Shown here piece after piece: positions 35,701 through 48,227 of a stretch of DNA of 64,000 nt. Positions within the stretch are counted from its first letter, which is position 1; every line of letters starts with the position of its first letter. The translations under genes were made by a program, and so were the position numbers. The notes beneath the pieces are model-generated. The model ran no database searches and was not told where the DNA came from. It was given only the letters and a program-made list of their open reading frames with translations. The stretch comes from Isoetes taiwanensis (Eukaryota > Streptophyta > Lycopodiopsida > Isoetales > Isoetaceae): assembly GCA_021234155.1 (NCBI GenBank), contig JAJEKV010000237.1, forward strand, positions 310,001 through 374,000, in the 5' to 3' direction.

Positions 35701-37112
35701 TCATGAAAAGCCTAATATACTGCTGAAAAAATCAGGACTTTTTAGAAAGTGCAAACTTAGTCCATGTATACTATCAAATTTGACTTTTGAATACCTTACA
35801 AGTTGTCCGCATTCTCTCAATCTGATCAGGAGATTTAATCTGGTCGCCATAACAAAAAATGTATTAACACACATATTGGTGCACAGTGTAAAACTGCCGC
35901 TAAAGAAATGACAAAAACGAGAAATTGTAAACTGGAACATGTCAGGCCTCAAAGGAACCTAAAAACTGTTTGCATACCATATCTACAAGACAACATCCTA
36001 GCATATTTTCGAACAAAGGTCATACCTCGACACTATTTTGCCAAGGACTGCTTTGCTCTTCCTTTGGTATTCCCTGAAGACCAGACAATTTAAAGTGCTA
36101 TCATTATTTTAAAACTCCAACAATGATATAAGCTTACACAAAACAAACACCATAAAATCTGCCATCATTTACGAACAAAATAACCTAATCAGTCATTCCA
36201 ACAATGTTGGCTTCATGATATCAGATTTACCACTTTGATGCCAAAAAATGCCTGACTGACTAGCTAAAAGCCAGTTGAAATAATCTTTAACAAGACACTT
36301 ACATCTGCAGCCCAGTCGGGTCGTGGTATCTTCTCTGGAACTAATCTTCTCTGAGAAATAGGGTATGGTCTCAAAGGCCTAAAAGAATGACACTCCAGGC
36401 ATGAATGATAACATAATTTCCGCTGCAGTGCTAAGCGAATCCAAGTTTCTTTACCCCGTCCAGTCAAAACATGGCATTTGTGCAGAACGTGTTTGCCCTT
36501 TCCGAAGGCAATACCGCCATCCCTGTTTTAAGGCTTCTACAACTGGATCATTGGTGCTTTCAATTTGGAAAGAATCTAAGCTTGTATGGACCAACTTATG
36601 TGTACTCCATGCTGCTTTGAAGCATTCTTGTGTGCTGTAAAAAAAAAGTAGACATTTACATCAATGAGTTACCTGTGATAAGACCTACCTTCTAGCGAAC
36701 TTTAGTTACTTACAAAATGACCTAAGGTTCCTAAAATCAAGTGCGAAATGGTATTAAGGGAAGACTTCAAGCACCAATCAATGCCATTGGTTAAGTTGAT
36801 CAAGCAAAAATCTAAAATAACTGCCCAACACATACATTGGGCATGTGTTAAATACCAGAAAGAAGCATTAGCAGCCGGCAGCTTGAGCTCCAGGCACTTT
36901 GGACATCTGTAAACAGTCCAAAAATTAGCATATCCCAGTTAAACGCTAGTTATAACAGTCCCAAAGTGGAATCTTTGAACCAAGTTTGTTTATAAACGGA
37001 AGTCCACCAAAAAACAAAAAGTTAAAGAAACGAACTGTAGAGAGGCTGGTTTGCTACATCGCAGGCAAGCCATCGATGAAGCAATCTCGTTTCCGACGGG
37101 AGATTTATCCAT
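32702..37112 (-). CDS. MAP1A: Methionine aminopeptidase type 1 (cytosolic MAP1A), 15 exons
   Basis: Removes the initiator methionine from nascent proteins in the cytosol. Coding exons (minus): 37112-37036, 36906-36856, 36634-36455, 36378-36303, 36073-36026, 35839-35795, 35104-35005, 34681-34630, 33830-33789, 33712-33651, 33575-33477, 33284-33211, 33140-33005, 32949-32861, 32782-32702. They total 1212 nt, giving 403 residues plus TAA, with every junction in phase. The N-terminus has the ribosome-associating zinc finger ([15 protein letters not shown], then [11 protein letters not shown]). Then come [13 protein letters not shown] and the pita-bread catalytic domain, with metal ligands in [25 protein letters not shown] and FEHTLLV. 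All introns have GT-AG ends except intron 13 (55 nt), which starts GC. The start at 37112 gives a leader of land-plant length; an in-frame ATG at 37073 is the alternative. It looks intact and functional. Confidence 0.96.
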
Positions 37113-37436
37113 AAGGGTGCTGCAAGTGATCAAATGGCATATACAAATTCCCTGCAGGATCCGTGGATCGAATTGTCCGACTTCACGAAACCTGGTATCT
37201 TCCCGACATCAAATTGACACTAGGCATGAGAAATATAAGAGCATTGACGTAAATGAAGATGGGACTAGGTTTATGGTTTGGGGTGCTTCTAGAATTTTTT
37301 GACCATTGGATCGTGGTATATCCCGTAGGATATTCCCTCTAGAGGTTTGCATTGCAACCCATTCGCCTGAAATGAAGATGGGTCAAACAGCCTTGCCATC
37401 AGTCAATGGAGAAAAAAATCCAATATACAAGAAATT

Positions 37437-37466
37437 TATTGCGGCGGCCTTGCAGCCGCCGCAAAC
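37437..37466. other. GC-rich hairpin upstream of MAP1A
   Basis: TTGCGGCGGC (37439-37448) and its complement (37455-37464) form a perfect 10 bp stem with loop CTTGCA, about 330 bp upstream of the MAP1A start. It stands out in AT-rich surroundings. Its role is unknown. Confidence 0.5.
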
Positions 37467-37659
37467 ATTTCTCTTCTCCAACCCGTTGCAAAAGAAGTTT
37501 TGTGCTAAGTCGAATAGATCTCAATTCTGGACATCCTCGAGATGCGAAAGAACATATAGGAGTTGAACCTGCACTATTGCCATCTGTTTTATGCCCGTAG
37601 GATAGATAGGTGCTATAACTGACTACCATGGGATTCCCATTATTCTCTGTCTCCTCTCT

Positions 37660-37900
37660 TCTTTTCATTTATTTTACTTTATTTTTGCATCCGATGATAG
37701 TCAGCGGGTTTTGGGCACTGGATGGGGTCAACTATTACCAATTGCTTGACCACTAGGCTGTTATCGCGATGAATGTTCTATTCATTTATTTCATTTTATT
37801 TTTTACATCCAATGACAGTCAGCGGGTTTTGGGCTTTGGATGGGGGTCGCCCATTACCAATAGCTTAACCACTAAGCTGGCATCGCGATGTTATTTATTA
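37660..37900 (-). repeat. Tandem pair of tRNA-like (SINE-like) units
   Basis: Two related units, 37687-37772 and 37805-37890, about 118 bp apart, each end (plus sense) in a CTTAACCACTAAGCTGGCAT-type sequence. Read on the minus strand this gives GCCAGCTTAGTGGTTAAGC, a good tRNA A-box region, then GGGCGACCCCCATCC in a B-box-like place, then an A-rich tail. This suggests a SINE family duplicated in tandem. Confidence 0.5.
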
Positions 37901-40900
37901 TGTTCTTTTGTTACATTTCTTTTCAACTCCTCAAAGAAAAAATAAAATGAATGACTGGGAATCCCATGGTGGACTTCTTACTTCATGCAAAGTTGGACAA
38001 TGCCAAGGCCTCTGAATAATTCTAAAATAGCCATGCAATACCTGATTAGAGCATAATATAGAGAATGACTGTGCAAAATTAGGTAAGAAGTCTTTGCATC
38101 TCTTTCTGCGTACTACCTAGGCTAAGAATCAACAGGAACATGGCATTCTAGGTGATATTCTCTAAATAAGATCGTCTTTCCTTCTTTTCCCTGCCATGCA
38201 TGTGCATAAATAGTTATTACCATGTTGCATTCCTTGCACCAACACAACTCAAAGATTGAATCTCGCAATCTGGTAGTTTCAACATTCCCATGTTTGCTAC
38301 AACTTGCATTTTCAATCTTTGAAGCAATTATCAATCAATATCTAGCTGTATAACTGTAGCTAAGACACATACTTCAATAGGCACAGGCAATCATGCATAG
38401 CAAAAATAACATACTCAGTCCTTGTGCATGTACTGTCGTACATTCCTTGTCTATTAATTGAATCAAAACGATGAGATGCTCAAATAGAACATGAAGCATT
38501 TGCAAAACTTCTGAATGCAATTATATTTAACTCAACTATAGTGGAATAATAGAGGAGTTTTCTGCAGTCACATTTTATCAATAATATTTGTCTTGCAAAT
38601 TTATTGCTAATTTATAAGGACATATTTACTTTAAAACACATTAGAAGCCATTTCAAAAAGCTAATGAAGTATCTAGGTTTAATAAATTAGGCTAGATGTG
38701 GCACTATTTATCATGTTGCTGAATGACAAAGCATATCCACAAAACTCTATAGCACAAGCACATTATAGTTTTTAGCTTTCTAAAATCAATTAAGATGGCA
38801 TCTCCTTCTCAATTTTGCAAGGCTCTTGTTTTTTTCTCTCTACCTTGCACATACTACTCTATTGCATTAGACAGCACGCCAATAGATACATTGTGCTACT
38901 TAGACAACAAAGCACTGATAGTCTAGCTAGAGTGCCATTTACCACAAATATGTAGATGTGTCTTGGAAAATTGGAGCTTTCCATCAAAGATGCCCTACAT
39001 ATGCCACAAAGCCAAGTCAGGTGCGCTGCATGAAGACATTTACTACAAATTATTTGGAGCAGAGCTTACTAATGCAGGAATCAACTTTACATCTACCAGA
39101 TAAATTATAGATTTACCTTCAAATGTGGCTACGTCGTTGCAATTCCTTTAGCTGCCTGAACTGTATAGCCTAGATCAATCTGCAGAAAATGTAGTCGAAT
39201 AAAGCACAGCAAAAAGAACCATAATTTAGAAAATGCAAGGGAATGCAATTCATCTTTCAATTTGAATCTAAAATATACATGAATTGAAAGCTTAATATGT
39301 GCAAAAAATGAAAGAAATGTACTATACAATGCTGATGCCCAAACGCTCTTGCTAGAGATTGCTGCTTCAATTGGTTTATTTGTTTGCCATCCATCTTATA
39401 GAAGCATTACTTGAATACTTGGAGTTTTGGCAAGACAGACTTAACGTCCTAGAACATTTACATGAAACTTCAAAGACAATGATCGGATCAAATACTATTA
39501 TAGCCAAATGTGGTAGATGCACTCGTCTCATTATTGCATTTGCAGCATTCCTCTATTTGACATGCACAAATTACTTATGGCCTTCGTGAAACAAACAGAG
39601 GCATAAAGTCTCAAGCCATAGATGCCCCAGGCTTCTATACAAAGGCAAACTTCAAAATAAGGTAAATCATGGTAAAATATTGTATCTCTATTCGATTCAC
39701 CAGCTGCTATAACAGTGGCCATCTAAGTTCAATGACATAACTTCATTTTCTGCACAAGGGTGCTTCTCAAAAAGCCTATCATAATCTAAATTCTCATACC
39801 ATAGATCTTTGATAATCAGATTGGAAAGTGCAATACAAAGATGTTGTAACAATTTCCATTGTTCCAGCTGCTGCAAAATACCTTTAACTTCTAAAACGCA
39901 GCTTCATTTTTTGCTTTTTGCAAAGCGTCTCAAATATTCTAATTGTTCTAAAATACTTCTCAAACTTGAGGCATGTCTAAGTAACCAACGCATCTCAAAT
40001 ACATTTGCATGCACTCAAATCTTGCCTGTATGAAAATTGAGACTCTAGATGTTGATTTGCTGTGGAAGATGCATTGATATTCATGTATTCATGTTTGGGA
40101 GAGTGATGATGACATTCATGACATTTAAAGACGCAATTTTCGTTTTGGAACCCCATAGCAATTGTTTTTGAGATGCTCCAATCTTGTAGCTAGAGTTAAA
40201 GATCATAATGACACGACATAATGACACAGAAAGACAGATGACAGGCTGCCACTCATTTAGTAGAGTTATACCTGGATTTTAAATGTTGTCTTGAGAACGG
40301 TGAACAAAAGAACTGGTTACCTGGATATAGAAGCGCAATCATGTGCTTATTCTGGTAGAAAATGGAAGCAACAGTGAGATTTTCTATTCAGCATATAAGT
40401 AAGGTGCCACATTGTTAAAAACCAAAGAGCATTGAATTTGTATAGATCTTCGTGTTGTTAAGACTAATTGAACAGCCAAAGAGCATTGAATTTGTATAGA
40501 TCTTCGTGTTGTTAAGAATATTAACCTTTGCAGCAAAGAATACGCTTGTTGCAGACATGATTGTTGCACGATTTCGTCTTTTAGCAATCTGTAGACACAG
40601 TTGTTGCACCATTCCATCTCTCAGCAATCTTCTGGTCGAAAATCAAAGCAACATCAAAATTGCTATTTGCAACAACCAATTTAAATGTCATTCTACTCCA
40701 TCCAGGAACCAGCTTTCAAACGTGGCTATAAAAACAATGCAAAGCCATAACCAGAATCAATAGTTGTTATCTTACAGGCATTTCTATGCTTAACGATGCA
40801 AATTCTAACTGCATGTGCTACAGCACCGACTAAGGCAGCAGAAATAATGGAAAGCCTACTAGTAGGAAATGAAGGCGAACTCCACGCTGGCTCCAGTTGT

Positions 40901-42231
40901 TGCGCCCATAACTAAACAGAACTGCCCTTCAGAGCTATATCGGCTAAGGGAGCATGTATGCATCCGGCTACTTCGACTGAGCAGCTATGGCACCGGATAG
41001 TTCGGCGGAGCAGCTATGGCGCCGAATAGGTAAGGCGATGCCCTGCTGGCAACTGGATATTTTTTCAGCCTTTTTTTTTCATTATTTTTTCACCCGCCCG
41101 GGAATCCAAAGAATTTGGGAATCGAATCTTGGCGAGAATCGATTATATAAGTGTAGATTAGTCCTAATACAAATCAAGCATCCAACTATACTTCTTCAAA
41201 CTAATACATAGAATAGAGCCTGAGGAACCAAACCCCAACGAGATGCCAGTGTTCTTTTCTTACCTCAATCCTCAAATAACCAAAACTGCATCTGCACAAC
41301 GCGCGTTGCAGAAGCTTATGGATGGGAGTAATCAATTTGATGTCTCTCAGAGCTCCAACATTCAATGACATCTAAGTGATTACCACCATCCATAAGCACT
41401 ATTAACTTCGTACAACGCTCTGAGGAAAAAAAAACAAGCACAGATTGTTGAGCTTGGGGAGTTGAACCCTAGTAAGATGCCCATGCTCATCCGAATATAG
41501 CAGCAATACCAGAGGAGGGATAACTGCTATACCCAGAGTTGTAGACCGCTGAACCCTAGTAAGATGCCCATGATCATCCGAATATAGCAGCAATCCTAGA
41601 GGAGGGATAACTGCTATGCCCAGGGTCGTAGACTGCTGAAAATTCAACTAAGTTAGTACAATACTTAATTCAATTGTATATTCTTCAATTCAGGTAACGT
41701 GCAGCAATCCCAGAGAAGGGAAAGCTGCTATACTCAGGGGTCGTTGACTGCTGAAAATTCAACTAAATAGTACAATACTTAATTCAATTGTACAATCTTC
41801 AATTCAAAGAACATGCACGGAATCAGAAACCATATCCAAATTGGCCTCATTCGCGTTCAACAGAGACAATACCAACTAGAAGTATACATTACACAACCAG
41901 CACTATACATAGCAACCAAAAGAATCCCTAATTGAGTGAGTCAGCAACAACATGTGACGTCCCCTGCTCGTATACAATGCCAATCATATATAAATCGGAG
42001 ATTCCCTCCTGTCAGCCAGCACGCCAACATGGGGCCATCCATCTGGCGTCAGATTCTTGATGGTGAGCAAGAATCTGACAGGAAAGAATAGATGTGTCAT
42101 TCATCCCTTCTCCCTCGGGATTGACGTAGTTGCGGAAGTGCATAAACATAAGCACAAACCATCACATCACATCAAATACATAACCACTTCGAATGATGGA
42201 ATCACTATAACAACATCATATCTTAGCAGAT
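37901..42231. other. Non-coding DNA with small tandem repeats
   Basis: No supported gene. Local repeats: a 62 bp tandem word (AAAGAGCATTGAATTTGTATAG) at 40424-40516; an 88 bp unit starting TTGAACCCTAGTAAGATGCC twice at 41463-41640, with a decayed third relative to 41790; and a GCAGCTATGGC(A/G)CCG duplication near 40980-41030. A perfect 12 bp hairpin, GTCAGATTCTTG, is at 42048-42079. The remaining frames have no motifs. Confidence 0.55.
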
Positions 42232-42331
<100 letters not shown>

Positions 42332-42634
42332 GGGGGAATTCCTATCCAGCCTCAGACTCATGAAGGTAGACTGATGGCTAAGGGCCTCCAGAAGTCAATG
42401 CAGACAGAGTTCATGGCAAATGTATTTGGCCGGCATAAGAACATGGTCGTTGGGTAGTCCACTCCATCCGCCCCTCATGTGCATGCTTTGCAGATAGACT
42501 GATAAGTATGGGGGATGTGATCATAGCCGGCCGGGTGCATAGTCAGAGGGACTACTCTTGAGTTGCATCTCCCCAGTCCTGATGAGGCAGTAGGGGATCA
42601 CTCCCCTCCAGAAGGTCCATGCCAACTACAAGCC

Positions 42635-43262
42635 AGGGATAGGTTCTGTATATACAGAATTATTTTTTTTGGATGTATAAAGTAAAAAAATACGTATTTT
42701 TAGGTTAAATACATATTTCTCGTATTTTTTACCTGTCGACCGAAAAGAAAAAATTGCGTAAGCAAAACTTCACGTAAAAAAAAATTCGCGCAAGCGAAAT
42801 CTTAAGTTCGCGTAAGCGAATCTTTTTTTTTTCCGCTTAAGTGAAATAACTATTTAGCTTACGCGAATTCGCGTAAGCGAAACAGTAATTTTGCTTACGC
42901 GAAGTTTTTTTATATACCTGCGATCAGGGATAGGTTCTGTACGTACAAAATTCAAATTCCTGACGTATAAAGTTAAAAAATACGTATTTTTTAATAAAAT
43001 ACATATTTAACGTATTTAAAGGTCGCCGGTCGTAAAAAAAAATTCGCGTACGCGAAACCTTCAGATTCGCGTACACGAAATGCTTGCTTTTGCTTCGCAA
43101 AATTCAAATATGAGTTTCGCGTACGCTAAAACTTTAGTTTCGCGTACGGGAAAAAATTTTCGCGTACGCGAAACCGGCGTGGTGTTCGCGTACTTAAATT
43201 ACCACGTTTCACGTACGCGAAAAAATTTTCACGTACGCGAAGTTTTTTTATATATATGCAGC
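42635..43262. repeat. Two-unit 291 bp repeat packed with TTCGCGTA-type palindromes
   Basis: Units start with AGGGATAGGTTCTGTA at 42635 and 42926 and both end near GAAGTTTTTTTATATA. The second half of each unit is an array of short words. Unit 1 uses TTCGCGTAAGCGAA in either orientation (about 6 copies). Unit 2 uses the perfect palindrome TTCGCGTACGCGAA or one-base variants (8 copies, at 43043, 43066, 43116, 43139, 43159, 43185, 43208 and 43228). No protein is encoded. A binding-site array or foldback element is possible. Confidence 0.85.
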
Positions 43263-43335
43263 ACGGTATTTCAGTTTTTGCGCCGCAAAGAAGGTATCTT
43301 CTGCGCCAAACCTTCCAACTTGCCCCCCAAAAACC

Positions 43336-43359
43336 TTTTTTTTTTTTTTTTTTTTTTTT
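43336..43359. repeat. Poly-T tract
   Basis: 24 consecutive T. It could be the A-tail of a retroposed sequence on the minus strand. Confidence 0.9.
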
Positions 43360-43610
43360 CTTAGTAGTTGTTTTTTTTATAGTTAGGCCAGGTAAGGCCC
43401 TCAGTTAGGCCCTCGCCTGTTGCCCCCTGTGTAAGGGGCGTGAGGATGGTGAGTGCCTTGTTCTGTGGGCTAAGCTTGGCCTATTTTAGAAAAAGAAAAT
43501 AAAAAATAAATAAATAATTTAAGACAAATAATAATTTAAGACCAAAATAAAAAAAAAAAAGGAAGAAAAAAAAAACAAATTTTGTTGCCTTCCCTTTTGA
43601 AAGGACAACT

Positions 43611-44471
43611 TGTTGACCCTAAACCTGGCTTAAGGATCAACCACAAGGAACCAACTTGAGTTTTCACTCAAATTGGGGTTAGAACCTCCAGATCACTTAA
43701 GGTGATCAATCTATGCAAGCTAATTTCAAAGACAAGTTCAAAAACTTGAAGTTTTATACCTTTCCCATTTCCAGAAATTGGCACCTTTGCCAAAACATGC
43801 AGATCAATTTTTTGAGTCAATCACTGTAGACTTAGTCAAAAAAGTTGTAGGTAACCAATGGTAAAGCTTCTGACCTCTTGGGAATATGCTAAGTCCTTGG
43901 GCATAATGATCAAGAATATTCCATAAGGTATACATGTGGCATGGCATAATGGTAAGGAATTGCAAAAGGATTTTGGCCAGGGAAATTTGCAAAAACAAAT
44001 ATCATAAGAAGTGAGAAGATATAGAGGCAATGGGGAATTTGGGCAAAGCAAAATAAAGTATGCAAGGGTAAACAAGAAGGAGGGTATGGGTGTGGGAAAA
44101 GTGGCTAGAAAATCTCAATGGATAGAAATAGAATATGAATAATGAATGGATGAGAATGGCTAAGGGATGAAATCAAGCACCATGGGGTCTTCCAAACTTT
44201 TGACTTCCAATCTTCAAAAAAATGTCTTCCAAACTCCATAACCCAGAATCTTCTAGAGCATATTTTTGACTAAGCATTTTGACCTCAAATAAAGTACCTC
44301 ATGTGAATTTGAACCTTGAGCACTTGTTGACCTGAAGAATGAACATCTTTTGACCTCCACATCAATATTGAGTATCAAGAATCTTCCAAACTTTGACCTA
44401 GTCCTTTAAGATAAATCGACCTAGTTTGAATGCATAGACCACAATTAGCATGTTGCCCTTTGGGGGCAACA
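43611..44471 (-). repeat. 3' LTR, internally deleted
   Basis: This is 861 bp against 1907 bp in the partner. It matches 50366-50645 and then 51657-52272. About 1 kb between them is missing here, plus two pieces of roughly 16-20 bp. Confidence 0.93.
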
Positions 44472-45386
44472 TCTCGCCAAAACAAGAAAAAGGCTGGTCC
44501 CCTCAGCCATGTGATGTCAAAAAATGAATAACTAGAGGGGTCTTCAACTTTGTGCCAATGTATCCAAGTGGAGATATGAGAGTGTGAAATGCAAGTGTAG
44601 GTGAGGTGAGTATGAATGTGGTGATGAAATAATATGGATAGAAAAAAGGTAGAAGTGAGTGTGAGTATGTGAGTATGGATGTGGTGAGGGAATAATATGG
44701 ATAAAAAAGTAGAAATGAATGTGAGTATGACAAAAGGGTGGTGGAATGATTGTGAATGGAATGAGGTGAGTGAAAAGAAAGTGAGTGTGGATATGGTGAG
44801 GTGGTGATGAACTGGAGATGAAGTGAGTGTGCAAGTGCTTGAGGCCTCGCCAAAACAAGAAAATGTATGCTCCTTCCTTGATCTTCAAAGGTTGCAGCTC
44901 TGCTATGATGGTAAAGATGAATTGCAGAGTGCTTGGGAATGGAAACAAGAATGAGAGGTTTTAAATGGTAGGTAGGACAAAATGTGACAGATGAGAAAGA
45001 TGGAACAAGAGTGCACCTGTCATGGAAACACACAAACCAATTAGTCTCAATTACTTGCAACTCTGCTATGGTGGTGAAGGTGACTTTGCAGAGTGCTGGT
45101 AGAGGTATGAAAAAGGAATAAGGGGCTGAGTGGGTGGTAGGACTATTTGAAACAGATGAGAAAATGGAGGAAGGATGCTCCTGCATATGACACTTGGTAA
45201 TTAGTAGCATCAGTCTTGTTCTTGAAATCATGTATACTTTGTCTGGTCAGGTCATCCTAGAAAACATGAAACCAATCATATTAGAGTAGTGTGCTCAAAA
45301 TCAAACTGATCTAGCCTGCTGGAATAAAGGTGCTCAAAAGTCAAACAGATCTAACTACTTTAAACCTACTACCAACTTCTAAGCTT
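44472..45386 (-). other. Retrotransposon 3' spacer
   Basis: Non-coding DNA between the integrase stop and the 3' LTR. It contains GTGAGTATG-type minisatellite sequence (44580-44820) and a diverged 155 bp tandem pair (about 44893-45040 and 45058-45195). The word CTCGCCAAAACAAGAAA occurs both next to the LTR (44473) and at 44846. The polypurine tract is not obvious. Confidence 0.6.
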
Positions 45387-46718
45387 TTAATGTAAAAAGA
45401 GGGACAAGCAAGTATGCTGGTCCCAATACCTTTTCAAGTGCAGGATGTTGATAGGATTTGGTAGTGGCATCCCTGAAGCAACTTCTTGTAGCCAATAAGA
45501 ATTTGTACCTGCAGGATCCAGCACTACAAAGGGTCCTTCCCAAATGTTATCAAATTTGCCAGCTGAATCCTCCTTTGACTTGTTCCATTTGAGAACAAGC
45601 TCCCCTTTTTTAAAAGTGCCTTGGATTTTGTGTGCAGCTTTGAATGCAGCCAGATCTTTAGCCTTCTTCAACAAGTTTGTGTTCTCAGCTTCCATTCTGT
45701 ACTCATCCAAATGTAACAAGGCATCCAGTCTTTCCTGTAAAGCATGTTCAAAGGGTAAGCACAATTTGTGAGCTAATCTCAAGGAAGGTAACTCGAGTTC
45801 TACTGGGAGAACTGCCTCTATGCCATAAACCAAATTGAAAGGTGTATGATTTGTAGCTGTTTTGATAGTGACTCTATAAGCCCAAAGGGCATCCACTATT
45901 TTGATATGCCAATCCTTTTTGTTAATCTCCACTGTTTTCTGCAAGATATTTTTCAACACTTTGTTAGTAGCTTCAGCTTGTCCATTACCCTGAGGATAAT
46001 ATGAAGAACTTTTGGTGTGCTTGACCTTCAAAATACTCAACAAATTAGCAATGACTTCATTAACAAAGGGGGTACCTCTATCAGAATGTATCTGGAAAGG
46101 AATACCAAATCTGGAGCAAATAAATTCATGTAAAAACCTTGCAGTTGTAAGGGCATTAGCTTGTCTCAAAGGTATAGCCTCTGCCCACTTAGTGAAATAA
46201 TCTGTAGCCACAATAATATGCTGATGTTGACATGTAGAGGAAGGATTAATAGGACCAATATAATCTAGCCCCCAGATTTGAAAAGGTCCTGGAGATATGA
46301 TAGGATTTAAGGCAGCTGGTAATAAAATCCTTTTACTAAAAATTTGACATTGATGGCAAGTCTTTATAACCTCATAGCAATCTCTAAAAATAGTAGGCCA
46401 ATAATATCCAGACCCGAGAATCTTTTTTGCAGTGGTATCCCCAGCAAAATGTCCCCCACAGATACCTTTATGCATTTCTTTGATGATCAAGGCAGATTCT
46501 TCTTCACTTACACACCTCAGCAAGATTCCATCTCTGTTGACTTTGCATAGGATATTTTCTATCAGCTTGAATTGTCTGCACTTGTCCTTAAGTCTTCTTT
46601 TCTGACTTGGGGTGAGGTTTGGAGAAGTGAATCCATGTTGCAAAAAATCCCTAATAGGTTCTTTGCCATCCTCCTTGGGCTTGATCTCCCCGAAGTTACT
46701 TCCAAATGTGCTACGCAA
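45387..46718 (-). CDS. Retrotransposon integrase region
   Basis: An open frame of 443 codons covering the end of pol. It has an HHCC zinc-binding N-terminus (EMHKGICGGHFAGD...CHQCQ). The DDE core is intact in GLDYIGP, IHSDRGTPF and GQAEATNK. A GPF-type C-terminal module follows (EGPFVVLDPAGTNSYWL), ending in LKRYW. This is typical gypsy integrase with no chromodomain visible. It would insert the element's cDNA into nuclear DNA. It is normally part of a polyprotein, so the first Met is not a true start. Confidence 0.93.
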   Translation of the reverse strand: MRSTFGSNFGEIKPKEDGKEPIRDFLQHGFTSPNLTPSQKRRLKDKCRQFKLIENILCKVNRDGILLRCVSEEESALIIKEMHKGICGGHFAGDTTAKKILGSGYYWPTIFRDCYEVIKTCHQCQIFSKRILLPAALNPIISPGPFQIWGLDYIGPINPSSTCQHQHIIVATDYFTKWAEAIPLRQANALTTARFLHEFICSRFGIPFQIHSDRGTPFVNEVIANLLSILKVKHTKSSSYYPQGNGQAEATNKVLKNILQKTVEINKKDWHIKIVDALWAYRVTIKTATNHTPFNLVYGIEAVLPVELELPSLRLAHKLCLPFEHALQERLDALLHLDEYRMEAENTNLLKKAKDLAAFKAAHKIQGTFKKGELVLKWNKSKEDSAGKFDNIWEGPFVVLDPAGTNSYWLQEVASGMPLPNPINILHLKRYWDQHTCLSLFLH

Positions 46719-46789
46719 AGCGAAGTGTCAGTGAGTGTTCAATTCATCCTCATGATCAAAAAAATATATAAGGCAAGTAGAGGCTAGGA

Positions 46790-48135
46790 TTTCGTGTCAA
46801 GTGCAACTCTTTACGTAAATATCATAACTTTGCAACTTACAAGCCCACCTCACGGATCTTTGGTTTATTAGTGGCTTTACCAAATAGCAATCCCATTGGA
46901 TTTTGCTTCATATGAACTTGAACTTGGCTTTTCGTAAGTAGGTGCCCCCGCCTATTGATGAGGAACATGAGAGCAAAGAAACACTTTTTTCTATTACGGT
47001 ATATCTTTCTTCAAAGAGCGGACCATTGCTTGCTTGCAAAAACTATGGTGTGTTTCTCGCAAAATGGCTAAACCTATAGCCTTTTTAGTAACATTGATAT
47101 AAACCTCAAATGGCGGGGCTCAAATCTGGTTTTTAAAAGAGTAGCTTCACATATGGATAAAATAAGAAAGTCAAAAGCTTCTTGGCACTCTGGAGTCCAT
47201 GTGATAGGTATGTGCTTGCTTTGATTTAGAAAACTTCCCTATCCTGGTCAACCTAGAGATAGGACTTAAGATATGAGCAAAATTTGGAATATACATCCTA
47301 AGGAAACTTGTCATACCAATGAAACTCTTAACCTGCTTCAAATTCTTGGGAGGTACCAGTTTTTTGAGGGCTTCAACTTTATCTCGAGCAACTTGAATAC
47401 CTTGGCTGGATACCTCATGTCCCAAGAGTTGTCCTTTGGATGCAAAAAAAATGCATTTTTTTGGATTTAGATTGACTCTGAAGTCCCTGCATAAAGAACA
47501 GATTTTTGCAAGCAATTCCACATGGTTATTAGCATGAGAACCCAAGCAAAAGGTCATCCAAATACACTCTAAATTCTTCAAAGACCATGGTTTTGAAAAT
47601 GACATCCATTGCTCTTTGGAAGGTAGTGGGGCATTCATTAGGCCAAATGGCATTCTTTTCATAGCATAAGTACCCGGGGAGTGATAAATGAAGTCTTTGG
47701 CTGGTCTTCCTCTTTGATACTAATCTGGTTGAACCCGAAAAACCATCAAAAATGAGTACATGTCTTTTCCTCGCAACAAAGATATAGAATTTCTTCCAAA
47801 AAGGCAAGGGGTAACAATCTTTTATAGTGGCTTTGTTCAAATCTCGATAGTCTATGCAAATTCTCAAAGTTCCATTCTTTTTTCCTTTGGAACAATGCGG
47901 GGATACCCATTCAGGGGTTGATGATCTCTACAATGACACTTGCATCCAACATCTTATGCAATTCATCTTTGATTAGATCTAAAAGTGAAGCATTTATTCT
48001 TCTTAACCACGGAAAACAGGGCTTACACCCTTCCTTAATTTTAATTTCAAATTGACATACCTCCTCTTTGATACCAATAAGCTCGGAATAATCCCAAGCA
48101 AACACATCACTTCTCTCTTCAAAGAATTTATTGAT
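46790..48135 (-). pseudogene. Retrotransposon reverse transcriptase and RNase H, frameshifted
   Basis: RT pieces in order: FAWDYSELIGI and LLDLIKDELHKMLDA (about 47911-48105), [21 protein letters not shown] (47800-47867), a short damaged palm, RVYLDDLLL with the YLDD box (about 47540-47560), then KKCIFFASKGQLLGHEVSS and the PPKNLKQVKSFIGM thumb (47171-47480). The following RNase H is recognisable only in shifting frames (ITWTPECQEAF, IGLAILREKHTIVFASKQW, then KCFFALMF). At least four frameshifts block a continuous product. Confidence 0.85.
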
Positions 48136-48227
48136 CTCTTCCTTATTTTGTGTGTCAAAAAAAGATCTCCCACAAACGAGTTCTTTCCCGCCATGCTTGT
48201 TGATTATAACTTCATTGATTGCCTTTT

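Noticed and set aside
35701-35952. Minus frame inside the MAP1A gene as an independent gene
   Set aside because: It contains the 45 nt exon 35795-35839 and surrounding intron sequence only.
36264-36467. Separate small gene starting at MTGRGKETW
   Set aside because: The frame is intron 3 of MAP1A read through into exon 4 (LRPYPIS); splicing explains it.
44503-45231. 242-codon minus frame just after integrase, in the position of an envelope-like gene
   Set aside because: It is made of His/Ser/Tyr/Pro-rich repeats that follow a GTGAGTATG minisatellite, with no signal peptide pattern or transmembrane layout. The frame is a product of low complexity.
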